Positions 7,710-16,095 are shown, counted from the first letter of the stretch. The stretch: 64,000 nt of DNA from Agromyces soli (GCF_022811605.1 NZ_CP094533.1:1674001-1738000), one strand, 5' to 3'. Made by a program: numbers and translations. Notes: a model not told the origin generated them from the sequence alone.

Positions 7710-9187
7710 CCGCCGCCCACGACCTCGTCGTCGTCGGGGCCGGTCCCGCGGGTGCCGCGGCCGCGCTCGCCGCCGCCGACGCCGGCCTCGACGTGCTCGT
7801 CGTCGACGAGCAGCGCGCCGCGGGCGGGCAGATTTTCCGCACCACGCCGCCGGAGTTCGGCGGGCGGCGGAAGCTGCCGACCGGCTACCCGTGGGCCGGG
7901 GAGCTCCTCGACCGCGCGCGCTCGCACCCGGGCATCGCCTGGCGGCACGGTGCGACCGTGTTCGGCATTCTCCCGGTCGCGGTGGATGCCGCGGCTGGCG
8001 CGGATGCCTCGGCGGGGCCCGGCTCGGCGGGCTTCGACGTGCTGACGAGCGATCCGGCCGATCCCGCCCGCTCCGGCCGCGTGCGTGCGCGACGGGTGCT
8101 CATCGCCTCCGGCGCCTACGACATGCCCGTCGCGATCCCGGGCTGGACGCTGCCGGGCGTGATGATGGCGGGCGCGGTGCAGGGCTTCCTGAAGTCGCAG
8201 CGGCTGCGCGTCGCCGACCGCGTGGTGCTGGCCGGCTCCCACCCGCTCCTCCTGATCGTCGCCGACCAGCTGCTCGCGGCCGGCGCGCGGATCGAGGAGG
8301 TCGCGATCGCCCGAGGCCTCCCCTCACCCGTCGAGCTGCTGCGGGCGCTTCCTGCGGTGCCCGGCCACGTGCGCCTCCTCGGCGAACTGGCCGGCTGCGT
8401 GCTGCGGCTGCTGCGGGCGGGCGTGCGGATCTCGACCGGCACGGTGCCGACCGAGGTGCTCGGCGACGGCCGCGTGCAGGGGGTGCGCCTCGCCCGTGCC
8501 GACCGCGGCTGGCGGCAGACCGGGCCGGCGCGCACGGTCGACGCGGACGCGCTCGTGCTCGGCTACGGCTTCCACCCCTCGACCGAGCTCGCCCGTCAGC
8601 TCGGCTGCGGACTCGACTGGGACTCGGCGCAGGGCGGTTGGATCGTCCGCCACGACGCGCAGCTCGAGACGACCGTCGCCGGCGTGCACGTCGCGGGGGA
8701 GCCGAGCGGCGTCGCCGGGGCCGAGCAGTCCCGCGCCGAGGGGGAGCTCGCCGGCCTCACGATCGCCGCGGCCCTCGGCCGCCCCGTGCCCGAGCGCGCG
8801 CTCGCCGGCGCTCGTCGGCGCATCCGCTCGGCCTCGCGCTTCTCCGGCGTGGTGCAGCGGATGTTCGCGCCGCGCCGCGAGGCCCTGCTCGAACTCGCGA
8901 CGCCCGCGACGGAGATCTGCCGCTGCGAGACGGTGACGCGGGGCACGATCGACGGCTTCCTCGACGAGAACCCCTTCGCCGGCACCGCGGATGCCGTGAA
9001 GCTCGCCTGCCGCAGCGGCATGGGCCCGTGCCAGGGGCGGTACTGCGAATCGGCGGTGGCCGGCCTGGTCGCGAAGGCGCGCGGCACCGGCGTCGGGCAG
9101 GCCGGGCGCTTCGCTGCGCACATCCCGGTGAAGCCGGTGCCGCTGCAGGCCTACGTCGCCCTCGCCGACGACCCCCCGGCTCTCTGA
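7706..9187 (+). CDS. FAD/NAD-binding subunit with Bfd-like [2Fe-2S] domain (HcnB/LhpF-like)
   Basis: This 493-aa protein carries a Rossmann motif VVGAGPAGAAAAL at residues 7-20, a long FAD/NAD(P)-disulfide-reductase-type body with GVHVAGEPSGVAGAEQS, and a C-terminal Bfd-like iron-sulfur domain recognisable by EICRCETVTRGTID and ACRSGMGPCQGRYC. This architecture is that of the large alpha subunit of HcnB, opine oxidase OoxA or D-hydroxyproline dehydrogenase. ATG 7706 overlaps the ferredoxin-like stop. It is the last gene of the operon; a 52-bp palindrome follows 22 nt after the stop. Confidence 0.88.
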   Translation: MTAAHDLVVVGAGPAGAAAALAAADAGLDVLVVDEQRAAGGQIFRTTPPEFGGRRKLPTGYPWAGELLDRARSHPGIAWRHGATVFGILPVAVDAAAGADASAGPGSAGFDVLTSDPADPARSGRVRARRVLIASGAYDMPVAIPGWTLPGVMMAGAVQGFLKSQRLRVADRVVLAGSHPLLLIVADQLLAAGARIEEVAIARGLPSPVELLRALPAVPGHVRLLGELAGCVLRLLRAGVRISTGTVPTEVLGDGRVQGVRLARADRGWRQTGPARTVDADALVLGYGFHPSTELARQLGCGLDWDSAQGGWIVRHDAQLETTVAGVHVAGEPSGVAGAEQSRAEGELAGLTIAAALGRPVPERALAGARRRIRSASRFSGVVQRMFAPRREALLELATPATEICRCETVTRGTIDGFLDENPFAGTADAVKLACRSGMGPCQGRYCESAVAGLVAKARGTGVGQAGRFAAHIPVKPVPLQAYVALADDPPAL

Positions 9188-9208
9188 GCGAACCATCCAC
9201 CGCGGCAA

Positions 9209-9260
9209 GCCGTCAGTATTTGTGGGTGCCGGCGCGGACGCACCCGCAACTATTGACGGC
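9209..9260. repeat. 52-bp intergenic palindrome, copy A
   Basis: Imperfect inverted repeat with 21-nt arms (GCCGTCAGTATTTGTGGGTGC against its partner, 18 of 21 paired) and a 10-nt loop. Same length and core (TTTG-GGGTGC) as the copies at 24215, 30054 and 41142. It lies just after the catabolic operon and before the DMT gene, so it can fold in the transcript as a terminator-like or REP-like hairpin. Confidence 0.8.
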
Positions 9261-9355
9261 AAGCCGGCCGGATCCCACCCCGAGGTGGCCGGATGTCGCG
9301 GGAGGACGGCAGCCACGCCCGCGCGCGCCGGCCCCCGAGGCTGCAGAATGGGCGG

Positions 9356-10267
9356 GTGACTCGCCGGGGGATCCTCCTGTTCGCCGCGCTCGGGATCGCG
9401 TGGGGCATCCCCTACCTGTTCATCAAGGTGGCGGTGTCGGAACTCGACCCCGGCATGGTCGTGCTCGCGCGCTCGGGCCTCGCGGCCATCCTGTTGCTGC
9501 CGCTCGCGCTCTTCCGGCACCAGGTCTGGCCGGTGCTGAAGCGGTGGAAGCCGATGCTCGCGTACACCCTCGTCGAGATCGTGTTCCCCTGGTACTTCCT
9601 GAGCTCCGCCGAGCAGCACCTGCCGAGCTCGACCGCCGGGCTCCTGCTCGCGGCGGTCCCGCTCGCCGGCGTCGCGATCGCCTTCCTGATGGGTCGCCCG
9701 GAGCGCCTCTCGGGGGTGAACTGGCTCGGCATCCTGCTCGGCATGCTCGGCGTCGCCGCGCTCGTCGGCCTCGACGTCGCGGGCTCCGACCTCTTCGCCG
9801 TCGCCGAGATGGGCGTGGTCGTCGTGGGCTACGCGCTCGGCCCCGCCATCCTCGCCCGCTGGATGTCCGACCTGCCGGGCGTCGGCATCGTCGCCGTCTC
9901 GCTCGCTGGGGCCGCCGTCGTGTTCGTGCCGTTCGTGCTGCTCACCGGCGGGGTGCCGACGAGCTGGCCCTCACCGCAGGTCATCGTGGCCGTGCTCGTG
10001 CTCGCCGTGGTCTGCAGCGCGCTCGCGTTCCTGCTGATGGTCGGGCTCATCGCCGAGATCGGCCCGGTGAAGGCGACCACGATCACCTACGTGAACCCGG
10101 CCGTCGCGATCGTCGCGGGTGTGCTGGTGCTGGGCGAGCGGGTCACGGTGTGGACGGTCGTCGGCTTCGTCCTCGTGCTGCTCGGCTCCTATCTCGTCAC
10201 CCGACATCGCCGGGATGACGCGATCGGGGAAGCAATCGCCCCGCCCGAGCGTTCCTCCTCTGCATGA
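9356..10267 (+). CDS. EamA/DMT-superfamily transporter
   Basis: The 303-aa protein is an integral membrane exporter of the drug/metabolite transporter type: ten hydrophobic helices in two EamA repeats, the first beginning GILLFAALGIAWGIPYLFIK and the second near GVVVVGYALGPAIL. GTG 9356 is preferred over an upstream ATG at 9293 because the extra N-terminus would be highly basic and non-hydrophobic; a CAGAAT box ends 6 nt before the GTG, suggesting leaderless translation. The substrate is unknown. The next gene overlaps its stop by 4 nt. Confidence 0.85.
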   Translation: MTRRGILLFAALGIAWGIPYLFIKVAVSELDPGMVVLARSGLAAILLLPLALFRHQVWPVLKRWKPMLAYTLVEIVFPWYFLSSAEQHLPSSTAGLLLAAVPLAGVAIAFLMGRPERLSGVNWLGILLGMLGVAALVGLDVAGSDLFAVAEMGVVVVGYALGPAILARWMSDLPGVGIVAVSLAGAAVVFVPFVLLTGGVPTSWPSPQVIVAVLVLAVVCSALAFLLMVGLIAEIGPVKATTITYVNPAVAIVAGVLVLGERVTVWTVVGFVLVLLGSYLVTRHRRDDAIGEAIAPPERSSSA

Positions 10268-10908
10268 CGACCCTCGGAATCATCGGTGCAGGACACATCG
10301 GCAGCCAGATCGCGCGAGCGGCGGTGGCGAACGGCTACGAGGTCGTGATCGCCAACTCGCGCGGTCCGGAGACGCTCGCGGAGCTCGTGGCCGAACTCGG
10401 CCCGCAGGCGCGCGCGGCGACCGCGGAAGAGGCGGCGGCGGCCGCAGACCTCGCGGTCGTGACGGTGCCGTTCAAGGCCTACCCGGCGGTGCCGGTCGAG
10501 CCGCTCGCCGGCAAGATCGTGATCGATACGAACAACTACTACTGGGAGCGCGACGGGCACGTGCCCGCGCTCGACGAGGGGCGCGACACCGTCAGCGGCA
10601 TGCTCCAGGCGCACCTGCCGACGAGCCGCGTCGCGAAGGGCTTCAACCACATCACCGCCGCCGACATCACCACCGAGGGTCGCCCGGCGGGTGCGCCGGG
10701 TCGCCGCGCGCTCGCCACGGCGAGCGATCACGAGGATGCCGCGGCCGCCGTCGCCCGCCTCTACGACGAGTTCGGCTACGACACCGTGAACGTCGGGCCG
10801 CTCGCGGAGAGCTGGCGGGTCGAGCGCGACCAGCCCGCGTACTCGGCCGGGGCGCAGACCCGCGACGAGCTCGTCGCGAACCTCGCGAAGGCCGAGCGCG
10901 CCGCGTAG
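10264..10908 (+). CDS. NADP/F420-type oxidoreductase (coenzyme F420-dependent NADP oxidoreductase family)
   Basis: The 214-aa protein starts with the Rossmann motif GIIGAGHIGSQIARAA followed by IANSRGPE, the NADP-phosphate-recognising Ser-Arg typical of F420H2:NADP oxidoreductase relatives. Later strands LAVVTVPFKAY and VIDTNNYY match the family. Actinobacteria make F420, but many relatives are plain NADP-dependent dehydrogenases, so the cofactor partner is uncertain. Translationally coupled to the DMT transporter (ATGA), it may act on a compound that the transporter moves. It is convergent with the following lipoprotein gene. Confidence 0.75.
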   Translation: MTTLGIIGAGHIGSQIARAAVANGYEVVIANSRGPETLAELVAELGPQARAATAEEAAAAADLAVVTVPFKAYPAVPVEPLAGKIVIDTNNYYWERDGHVPALDEGRDTVSGMLQAHLPTSRVAKGFNHITAADITTEGRPAGAPGRRALATASDHEDAAAAVARLYDEFGYDTVNVGPLAESWRVERDQPAYSAGAQTRDELVANLAKAERAA

Positions 10909-10962
10909 CCGCGCCGTCGCGACGCAGAGCCGCGCCCGCGCACGGGGGCCCTCCCGGGTGCT

Positions 10963-12390
10963 TCAGTCGCGCTGCGGCGCGGCCAGGATGACGAGCGGTG
11001 ACGTCGGGAAGGCGATCGTCTGATTGCTCTCGAAGGCGAGCACGACGGCCTCGTCGACGACCCGCGCCGTGACGCCGGTTTCGCCGAAGAGCCCCGAGGG
11101 GATCTGCCAGGTCTCGGTGCTCTCGCCGGTCTCCCGGTCGATGCGGTTCAGCGCGGCGTCGCCGTTCACGAGGCCGATGCTCAGCGCGTAGAGCTGCCCG
11201 TCGGTGCCCACGCTGACGTCCTGCACGGTCGCGGTGAACGGTGCGGGCGGCGTCGTGCGCCAACGCTCCTGGCCCGTGACGAGGTCGTAGCCGACGACGT
11301 CGAGCGAGCCGCCGTCCGGCCCCGTCGCGCCGGTGACGAGCAGATCGCCGACGACCTCGTAGGCGCCGTGGCCGTCCGCGAGCCCCGCCGCGAACTCGAC
11401 CGGCGTGGTCGGCGAGATGGGCGCCGGCATGCGCCCGGTCTCGGGATCGAGGCGGCCGAGCACCGCGCTGCCGTCGGCGAGCTCGGCGATGGCGAGCGCG
11501 CCCGGTTCGCGGTCGTCGACGACGAGGAACGGGTCGGCTGCGTCGAGCTCGCCGACGCCGAGCGTGGCGTTGCCGTCGATGGTGTCGCCGAACTTCCAGA
11601 CCACCTCGGCCTCGGCGCCATCGACCCGGATGCCGTACACGTCGGCGGCGGGCGCGTCGCCGATCAGCTCGCCGTGCAGCAGGGTCGTGACGAGCAGCCC
11701 GGATTCGGGATCGACGGCGAGCGAGCTCACGTGCGCGCGCCCGCCCTGGTCGTCGGTGAAGGCGCCGAGCTCGGCGGAATCGAGCACGCCCTCGGGCTCG
11801 GCCGTCTTCGGGTCGAGAAAGCCCAGGCCATGGAACGAGGTGACGAACCACAGTCGGCCGTCGACGGCCGCGGTGCCGGTGACCTGCTCGTAGCTCTTGG
11901 TGCCCTGGTATTCCGCGGTGACGAACTCGAAGCCGTCGACCGCCTCGCCGCTCTCGAGGTCGTAGACGACGAAGCGCGAGCAGGGCCCGCCGCCCTCGAT
12001 GCCAGTGAGCAGCACGAGCCGCTCCTCGGAGAGGAAGTACGGCGCGTCGCACGGACCCCAGTCGGTCGGCCCGCCGGACGCGGACCAGGCCTCCTCGAGC
12101 GTGGCCCGGTCGAAGACGGTGAGCGTGCCGTCTGGCGGGGAGACGACGGCGATCCACTTCTCGGAAACGGAGATGCCGGGCTGCAGGATCGGGCTCGTGC
12201 TGCGGTCGACGTCGGCGAGCTGCGGCGCCTGGTACACCACCTCGAGCTCACCGGCCGGGAGCTGGGGCGTGGTCGTCGCGGTCGGAGGCGCGCTCGGAGC
12301 CGGGCTCGCCGCGGGCGGCGCGGTGCACGCGGTGAGTGCGGCGAGTGCGAGCGCGCACGTGGCGAGTGCGGCGGTGCGAAGCTTCGACAT
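10963..12390 (-). CDS. Secreted lipoprotein with beta-propeller (PQQ/WD-like) repeats, function unknown
   Basis: This 475-aa protein begins with a lipoprotein signal: basic MSKLR, hydrophobic stretch and lipobox LTAC with Cys22, then a Pro/Ala/Thr-rich spacer. The remainder consists of repeated strands of the type TLTVFDRATLEEAW, RFVVYDLESGEAVDGF, LDVVGYDLVTGQERW and NRIDRETGEST, the look of a beta-propeller of PQQ-like repeats. It should be tethered to the outer face of the membrane. No enzymatic residues are recognisable. A longer frame extends upstream to 12735, but the lipobox fixes the start at 12390. Confidence 0.75.
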   Translation of the reverse strand: MSKLRTAALATCALALAALTACTAPPAASPAPSAPPTATTTPQLPAGELEVVYQAPQLADVDRSTSPILQPGISVSEKWIAVVSPPDGTLTVFDRATLEEAWSASGGPTDWGPCDAPYFLSEERLVLLTGIEGGGPCSRFVVYDLESGEAVDGFEFVTAEYQGTKSYEQVTGTAAVDGRLWFVTSFHGLGFLDPKTAEPEGVLDSAELGAFTDDQGGRAHVSSLAVDPESGLLVTTLLHGELIGDAPAADVYGIRVDGAEAEVVWKFGDTIDGNATLGVGELDAADPFLVVDDREPGALAIAELADGSAVLGRLDPETGRMPAPISPTTPVEFAAGLADGHGAYEVVGDLLVTGATGPDGGSLDVVGYDLVTGQERWRTTPPAPFTATVQDVSVGTDGQLYALSIGLVNGDAALNRIDRETGESTETWQIPSGLFGETGVTARVVDEAVVLAFESNQTIAFPTSPLVILAAPQRD

Positions 12391-12448
12391 GGTCCCCCCG
12401 GTCTGGCATCCCCGGTGCTGACGGCTCCACTGTAGCCCGTCCGGGGGA

Positions 12449-13252
12449 TCAGCGGGCGAGCACCGCGCCCAGCCAGTCGACCACGATCCGGTCGTAGGCG
12501 CGGGCGGCGTCGGTCTGCGGCGCGGGCTCGGTGCCCGGCCATTCGGCGAGGGCGTGCTCGACGCCCGGCACGTAGCGCACTTCGGCGAGCTCGAGCCGCT
12601 TGAACGCGCGCACCGCGTCGAGGAAGGGCGCTTCGTCGGCATCGCCCTCGACGACGAGCAGGGGCGTGCCGAGCTGGCGGAGCTCGTCGGCGCGGGCCAC
12701 GAAGTCCATGCGGGCGGCGACGGCGCTCGAGGCATCCGTCCAACGATAGGGCTCGGGCAGGAACTCGGCCATCGCGTCGATCATGGGCCGCAGCCGCAGC
12801 ATCGGGTTCACCAGGACGGTGGCGCGCAGGCCGAGCGCCGCGCCGTGGGCGACGGCGACCTCGGCGGCGACGGACGCGCCCGCGGAGCCGCCGAGCGCGA
12901 CGAGCGGAGCCGAGCGGCTCGCGCCGAGCCGCTGCCGGATCTCGGCGAACGCGGCGGGGAACTCGGCCTGCGCCTGCTCGTGCATGGGGCCGAAGAACTC
13001 GGTGACCAGGTCGATGCCGCTGTCGAGCAGCGCCTCGAAGTCGTCGTGCACGGCGCGCGCACCGCTGAGCGGCAGGCCGAGGTACATGACGTGCGCGTCG
13101 AACCCGGCGAGCGGGAGCGCGGCGGCCATGGCCGCCGGCGTGTTCGGCGGGTCGAGCAGGTGCCAGGCGACGACGACGGGGGCGTCGGGATGCGTCGCCG
13201 CGCGCGCCGTGTAGGGGACCCCGCCGCTCGTCGTACCCGAGATCTCGTCCAT
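12449..13252 (-). CDS. Alpha/beta hydrolase
   Basis: This 267-aa protein (start at 13252, MDEISG; a GTG/ATG extension to 13282 is possible) has an alpha/beta-hydrolase outline: early strand APVVVAWHLLDPP, nucleophile elbow GGSAG (Gly-x-Ser-x-Gly) about residue 122, late strand PLLVVEGDADEAPFLDAV with the acidic residue, and VPGVEHALAEW with the catalytic His. It resembles dienelactone-hydrolase-like or esterase family members; the substrate cannot be read. It is separated from the lipoprotein gene by 58 nt on the same strand. Confidence 0.75.
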   Translation of the reverse strand: MDEISGTTSGGVPYTARAATHPDAPVVVAWHLLDPPNTPAAMAAALPLAGFDAHVMYLGLPLSGARAVHDDFEALLDSGIDLVTEFFGPMHEQAQAEFPAAFAEIRQRLGASRSAPLVALGGSAGASVAAEVAVAHGAALGLRATVLVNPMLRLRPMIDAMAEFLPEPYRWTDASSAVAARMDFVARADELRQLGTPLLVVEGDADEAPFLDAVRAFKRLELAEVRYVPGVEHALAEWPGTEPAPQTDAARAYDRIVVDWLGAVLAR

Positions 13253-13285
13253 GGAGGCGACGCTACCCGCGCCCGCAGACACCCC

Positions 13286-13573
13286 TCAACCGTCGTGCAC
13301 GTCGAGCGAGACGAGGACGGTGTCGCCCTCGCCCACCTGCTCGGCGCGGAGCACCGCCCGCTTCAACGGCAGCACGTAGACCCCGCCGCTCGGGAAGATC
13401 GAGGTGCTCCAGGTGCTGCCGCCGAGCGAGACCGTGACCTTGACGGCCCCGAAGCCGCGGGGCATGCGCGGCTGCTCGGAGATGTCGGCGCTCGGCTCGG
13501 GCGGCACATCGACGAAGAACCAGTTGCGCCGGGCCGCCCACTCGTAGATCTCGGCCTCGAATCGGATGCGCAT
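13286..13573 (-). CDS. DUF1905 domain protein
   Basis: This 95-aa protein matches the small beta-barrel DUF1905 family: MRIRFEAEIYEW at the start, then AVKVTVSLGGSTWSTSIFP and YVLPLKRAVLRAEQVGEGD, ending VSLDVHDG. Start at 13573 gives the standard length. Domain function is unknown; in larger proteins it is joined to YdeI/OmpD-associated domains. It lies upstream of the alpha/beta hydrolase on the same strand, 33 nt away. Confidence 0.75.
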   Translation of the reverse strand: MRIRFEAEIYEWAARRNWFFVDVPPEPSADISEQPRMPRGFGAVKVTVSLGGSTWSTSIFPSGGVYVLPLKRAVLRAEQVGEGDTVLVSLDVHDG

Positions 13574-13669
13574 GCGCCGAGCGTAACGCCCGCCGCCGAC
13601 GCTCGCCCGGCCTGCATGCGCCGCGCTCGCCCGCCCGCGGTGCGCTCGGTCGCCGCGCTCGGCTTGCGG

Positions 13670-13742
13670 TGCGAGTCGCACGACGGATGCCGCGCTGCGC
13701 CACTCCGCCCGGCGCGCCGGGCCGATCGTCGTGCACCTCGCA
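13670..13742. repeat. About 73-bp intergenic palindrome, second family, copy 1
   Basis: Terminal arms TGCGAGTCGCACGACG and its inverted partner pair at 14 of 16 positions around a 41-nt GC-rich centre. The same arms, with GGATGCCGCG-type inner sequence, recur at 31344 and 37857. It sits in the 189-nt gap between two minus-strand genes. Confidence 0.65.
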
Positions 13743-13762
13743 GCCTGCGACACCTGACGGGC

Positions 13763-14860
13763 CTACTGCGCGGCGGCGAGGATCTCCCGGTGCAGGGCGA
13801 GCAGCCCGGCGGTGCGCTCGGCGGGCCCGCGGCCGAAACCGCACTCGGTGCCGATGCCGAACTCGGCGACGCCCGCAGCGGCCAGCGCTTCGCGCGCGGG
13901 GACGAGGCGGGCGAGCGCGCCGTCGACCCCGTCCTCGTGGTGCACGAGTCCGAGGAACGGGGTCGTCGCGGCGGGCAGCGCCCAGCCGGCGAGCGGGGCC
14001 GCGTAGGCGGCATCCGTCCGCTCGATCGGCACCGGCAGGTGCACCCAGTCGATGCGCCGGGCGACGGCCGTGCCGAGCGCGTTGGCGACGGCGACGAGGC
14101 GCCCGGCGTCCTGCGGCTCGACGAAGTGCTTCTCGCCGACGTCGCCGTAGCAGAGGTGGAAGCCGAGCTCGGCGCCCGCCGGCACGGCGTCGGCGAGTCC
14201 CGCGACGAGCTGCGCGACCTCGGCGGCGAGGGCGTCGGCATCCGCACCCTCCGCTGCCGCGAAGAAGGCCTCGAGCGGCCCGCCGCCGAGGCTGATGCCC
14301 TCGAGGTAGGCGAACTCGGTGGCGAGGTCGAGCTGCACCGCGAGGTCTTCCGCGGGGATGGCGGCGGCGATCGCGCGGAGCTCCGCGACGAGCGCCGCGG
14401 CGTAGGCCGGATACACGGCGGCCCGGTCGGCCGGGGCGACGAAGCTCGTCACCGGGGCGAGCGGCGAGGGCAGGCAGACCTGGAAGCGGGTGCCCGCGGG
14501 GATGACGTCCGCTTCCCGCAACCGCACGAATTCGGCGTGGCTCTCGACCGCGGCGGCGGCGTAGCCGAGCGGGCCGAAGACGAGCTCGGCGGCCGGCACG
14601 GTGCCGTCGAGGAGGAGGGGCCGCAGGTCGAAGCCGGCGACGACGATCGGGTCGATCGGCGCGCGCACGAGTCCGGCGACGCGGTCGAACGCGGCGCCCT
14701 GGAAGAGGATCCAGTGGAAGCGTTCGCCGACCTCGCCGTCGGGGATCCGTGGCAGCGCCGCCCCGAGTTCGCCCGCGGCGAGCCGGAACACCGCCTCGGC
14801 GGTGGGCTGGTTGACGGATCCGACGAGGTGCGCGCCGGCGACGCGGGGGAGCTGAGGCAT
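13763..14860 (-). CDS. MetE/UROD-like TIM-barrel protein
   Basis: The 365-aa protein resembles the C-terminal catalytic half of cobalamin-independent methionine synthase and the uroporphyrinogen decarboxylase superfamily. Seen: GSVNQPTAEAVFR near the N-terminus, LQLDLATEFAYLEG, FHLCYGD (His and Cys of a possible zinc site), WVHLPVPIERTD and GIGTECGFGR with another Cys and an acidic residue. MetE uses His, Cys, Glu and Cys for zinc, so a zinc-thiol methyltransferase is plausible. It lacks the MetE N-terminal half and substrate motifs, so it is not called metE. Divergent from ogt. Confidence 0.7.
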   Translation of the reverse strand: MPQLPRVAGAHLVGSVNQPTAEAVFRLAAGELGAALPRIPDGEVGERFHWILFQGAAFDRVAGLVRAPIDPIVVAGFDLRPLLLDGTVPAAELVFGPLGYAAAAVESHAEFVRLREADVIPAGTRFQVCLPSPLAPVTSFVAPADRAAVYPAYAAALVAELRAIAAAIPAEDLAVQLDLATEFAYLEGISLGGGPLEAFFAAAEGADADALAAEVAQLVAGLADAVPAGAELGFHLCYGDVGEKHFVEPQDAGRLVAVANALGTAVARRIDWVHLPVPIERTDAAYAAPLAGWALPAATTPFLGLVHHEDGVDGALARLVPAREALAAAGVAEFGIGTECGFGRGPAERTAGLLALHREILAAAQ

Positions 14861-14944
14861 CCGCTCAGCCTAGTCCGGCGCAGAGGTCCGAAATCCGCTG
14901 CTCGATCGGGCCCTCGGCGGTTTCGACGCGGCGAGAATGGGGGC

Positions 14945-15460
14945 ATGACCCGCCGCCACGCCACCCTGCCGACCGCGCTCGGCGAGCTGCTCGTCGTCGC
15001 GGATGCGGGCGGGATCGCCGGGCTCTACTTCCCGGCCCACTGGCACCCGCCTGCCGCGGGCTCGCTGGGCGCGGCGGTGGATGCCGCGGCCGACCCCCTG
15101 CTGACGGAGCTCGCGCGGCAGCTCGACGACTACCTCGCCGGGCGGCGCCGCGACTTCGACGTGCCGATGGACCCGGCCGGCGGCGACGAGTTCGAGCACC
15201 GGGTCTGGGCGATGCTGCGGGAGATCCCGTTCGGGGTGACCACGACGTACGGCGAGCTCGCGCTCCGGCTCGGCGACCGGAATCTGGCCCGCATGGTCGG
15301 GCGCGCGGTCGGGCACAACCCGATCAGCATCCTGGTGCCGTGCCACCGGGTCGTCGGCGCCGACGGCTCGCTCACGGGCTATGCGGGCGGGCTCGAGCGC
15401 AAGCGCACGCTGCTCGAGCTCGAGGGCGCCGAGGTGGTGGCGCAGCGGCGGCTGTTCTGA
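14945..15460 (+). CDS. ogt: Methylated-DNA--protein-cysteine methyltransferase
   Basis: This 171-aa DNA repair protein removes methyl groups from O6-methylguanine by suicidal transfer to its own cysteine. Seen: the helix-turn-helix region FGVTTTYGELALRLG, asparagine hinge GHNPISILV, active-site PCHRVVG and the following GSLTGYAGGLERK. The N-terminal domain is short and divergent, as usual. ATG 14945 follows a GAGAAT box by 6 nt, suggesting leaderless initiation. The downstream heat-shock operator begins 13 nt after the stop. Confidence 0.93.
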   Translation: MTRRHATLPTALGELLVVADAGGIAGLYFPAHWHPPAAGSLGAAVDAAADPLLTELARQLDDYLAGRRRDFDVPMDPAGGDEFEHRVWAMLREIPFGVTTTYGELALRLGDRNLARMVGRAVGHNPISILVPCHRVVGADGSLTGYAGGLERKRTLLELEGAEVVAQRRLF

Positions 15461-15472
15461 GCCGCCTCGGCG

Positions 15473-15502
15473 TTGGCACTCTCCTGGGTCGAGTGCTAAT
15501 CT
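15473..15502 (+). promoter_or_regulatory. hsp20 promoter with embedded CIRCE operator
   Basis: TTGGCACTC-N9-GAGTGCTAA at 15473-15499 differs from the CIRCE consensus (TTAGCACTC-N9-GAGTGCTAA) at one base. The left arm also supplies a -35 element (TTGGCA, 15473-15478) and the right arm a -10 element (TAATCT, 15497-15502) 18 nt apart, so HrcA bound here would occlude the promoter. Confidence 0.92.
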
Positions 15503-15508
15503 GGCGGT

Positions 15509-15529
15509 GTTGAGTCGATGCGACTCAAC
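15509..15529 (+). promoter_or_regulatory. HAIR operator (HspR site) upstream of hsp20
   Basis: GTTGAGT-N7-ACTCAAC is a perfect inverted repeat that matches the HspR-associated inverted repeat CTTGAGT-N7-ACTCAAG except for the outermost base pair. It starts 10 nt after CIRCE, within or just after the transcription start. Together with CIRCE it indicates double repression of the hsp20 gene. Confidence 0.88.
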
Positions 15530-15582
15530 TCTGAAACCTCGGGCCGCCTACCCGCGGCCCGCACGAGTGAGAGGAGACGCTC

Positions 15583-16017
15583 ATGGCACTGACCTGGGAC
15601 CCGTTCCGCGACCTCGACCGGCTCGCGGCGACCATGCTCGACTCGCGGCAGGGGCCGCGCATGATGCCGATCGATCTGCATCGCGACGGCGATCACTACG
15701 TGCTCTCCGCCGATCTCCCCGGCGTCGACCCGGGCTCGATCGACATCGACATCGACGGCCAGCTGCTGACCATCCGCGCCGAGCGCACGCTCCGCGGCGA
15801 CGAGGGGGTGAAGTGGCTCGCGCACGAGCGACCGAGCGGCTCGTTCCTCCGGCAGCTCAGCGTCGGCGAGGGCATCGACACCGCATCGATCAGCGCGCAC
15901 TACGACAACGGCGTGCTGAGCGTGCTCCTGCCGGTCTCCGAGCGCGCGAAGCCGCGCAAGGTCGAGGTCCGACAGGCGGCTGGCGCGGATGCGCCCAAGG
16001 AGGTCGCGGCGAGCTGA
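15583..16017 (+). CDS. Hsp20/alpha-crystallin small heat-shock protein
   Basis: This 144-aa ATP-independent holdase binds unfolding proteins in the cytoplasm. Seen: N-terminal WDPFRDLDRLAATM, alpha-crystallin domain from about residue 35 (DGDHYVLSADLPGVDPGSIDID), the conserved late strand YDNGVLSVLLPVSE and KPRKVEV, then a short Ala-rich tail. A good ribosome site, GAGAGGAG, precedes ATG 15583. Expression should be heat-inducible through the CIRCE and HAIR operators upstream, as known for the Acr2 small heat-shock protein of mycobacteria. Confidence 0.95.
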   Translation: MALTWDPFRDLDRLAATMLDSRQGPRMMPIDLHRDGDHYVLSADLPGVDPGSIDIDIDGQLLTIRAERTLRGDEGVKWLAHERPSGSFLRQLSVGEGIDTASISAHYDNGVLSVLLPVSERAKPRKVEVRQAAGADAPKEVAAS

Positions 16018-16044
16018 GCCGCGAGCGGCGAGCTGGCCGTGGCG

Positions 16045-16091
16045 AGACGGTGAGCGGGGCGGTGCGCACGGCGCGCCGCCCCGCTCCGTCT
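16045..16091. terminator. Bidirectional terminator between hsp20 and murQ
   Basis: GAGCGGGGCGG at 16052-16062 pairs perfectly with CCGCCCCGCTC at 16076-16086, and the flanking AGACG/CGTCT extends the stem past a small bulge. It lies in the 78-nt gap between convergent genes. Confidence 0.8.
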
Positions 16092-16095
16092 GCGC

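Noticed and set aside
13763..14860. Calling this gene metE
   Set aside because: It is half the size of MetE, lacks its N-terminal domain and the standard substrate motifs, and metH is present in the same window.
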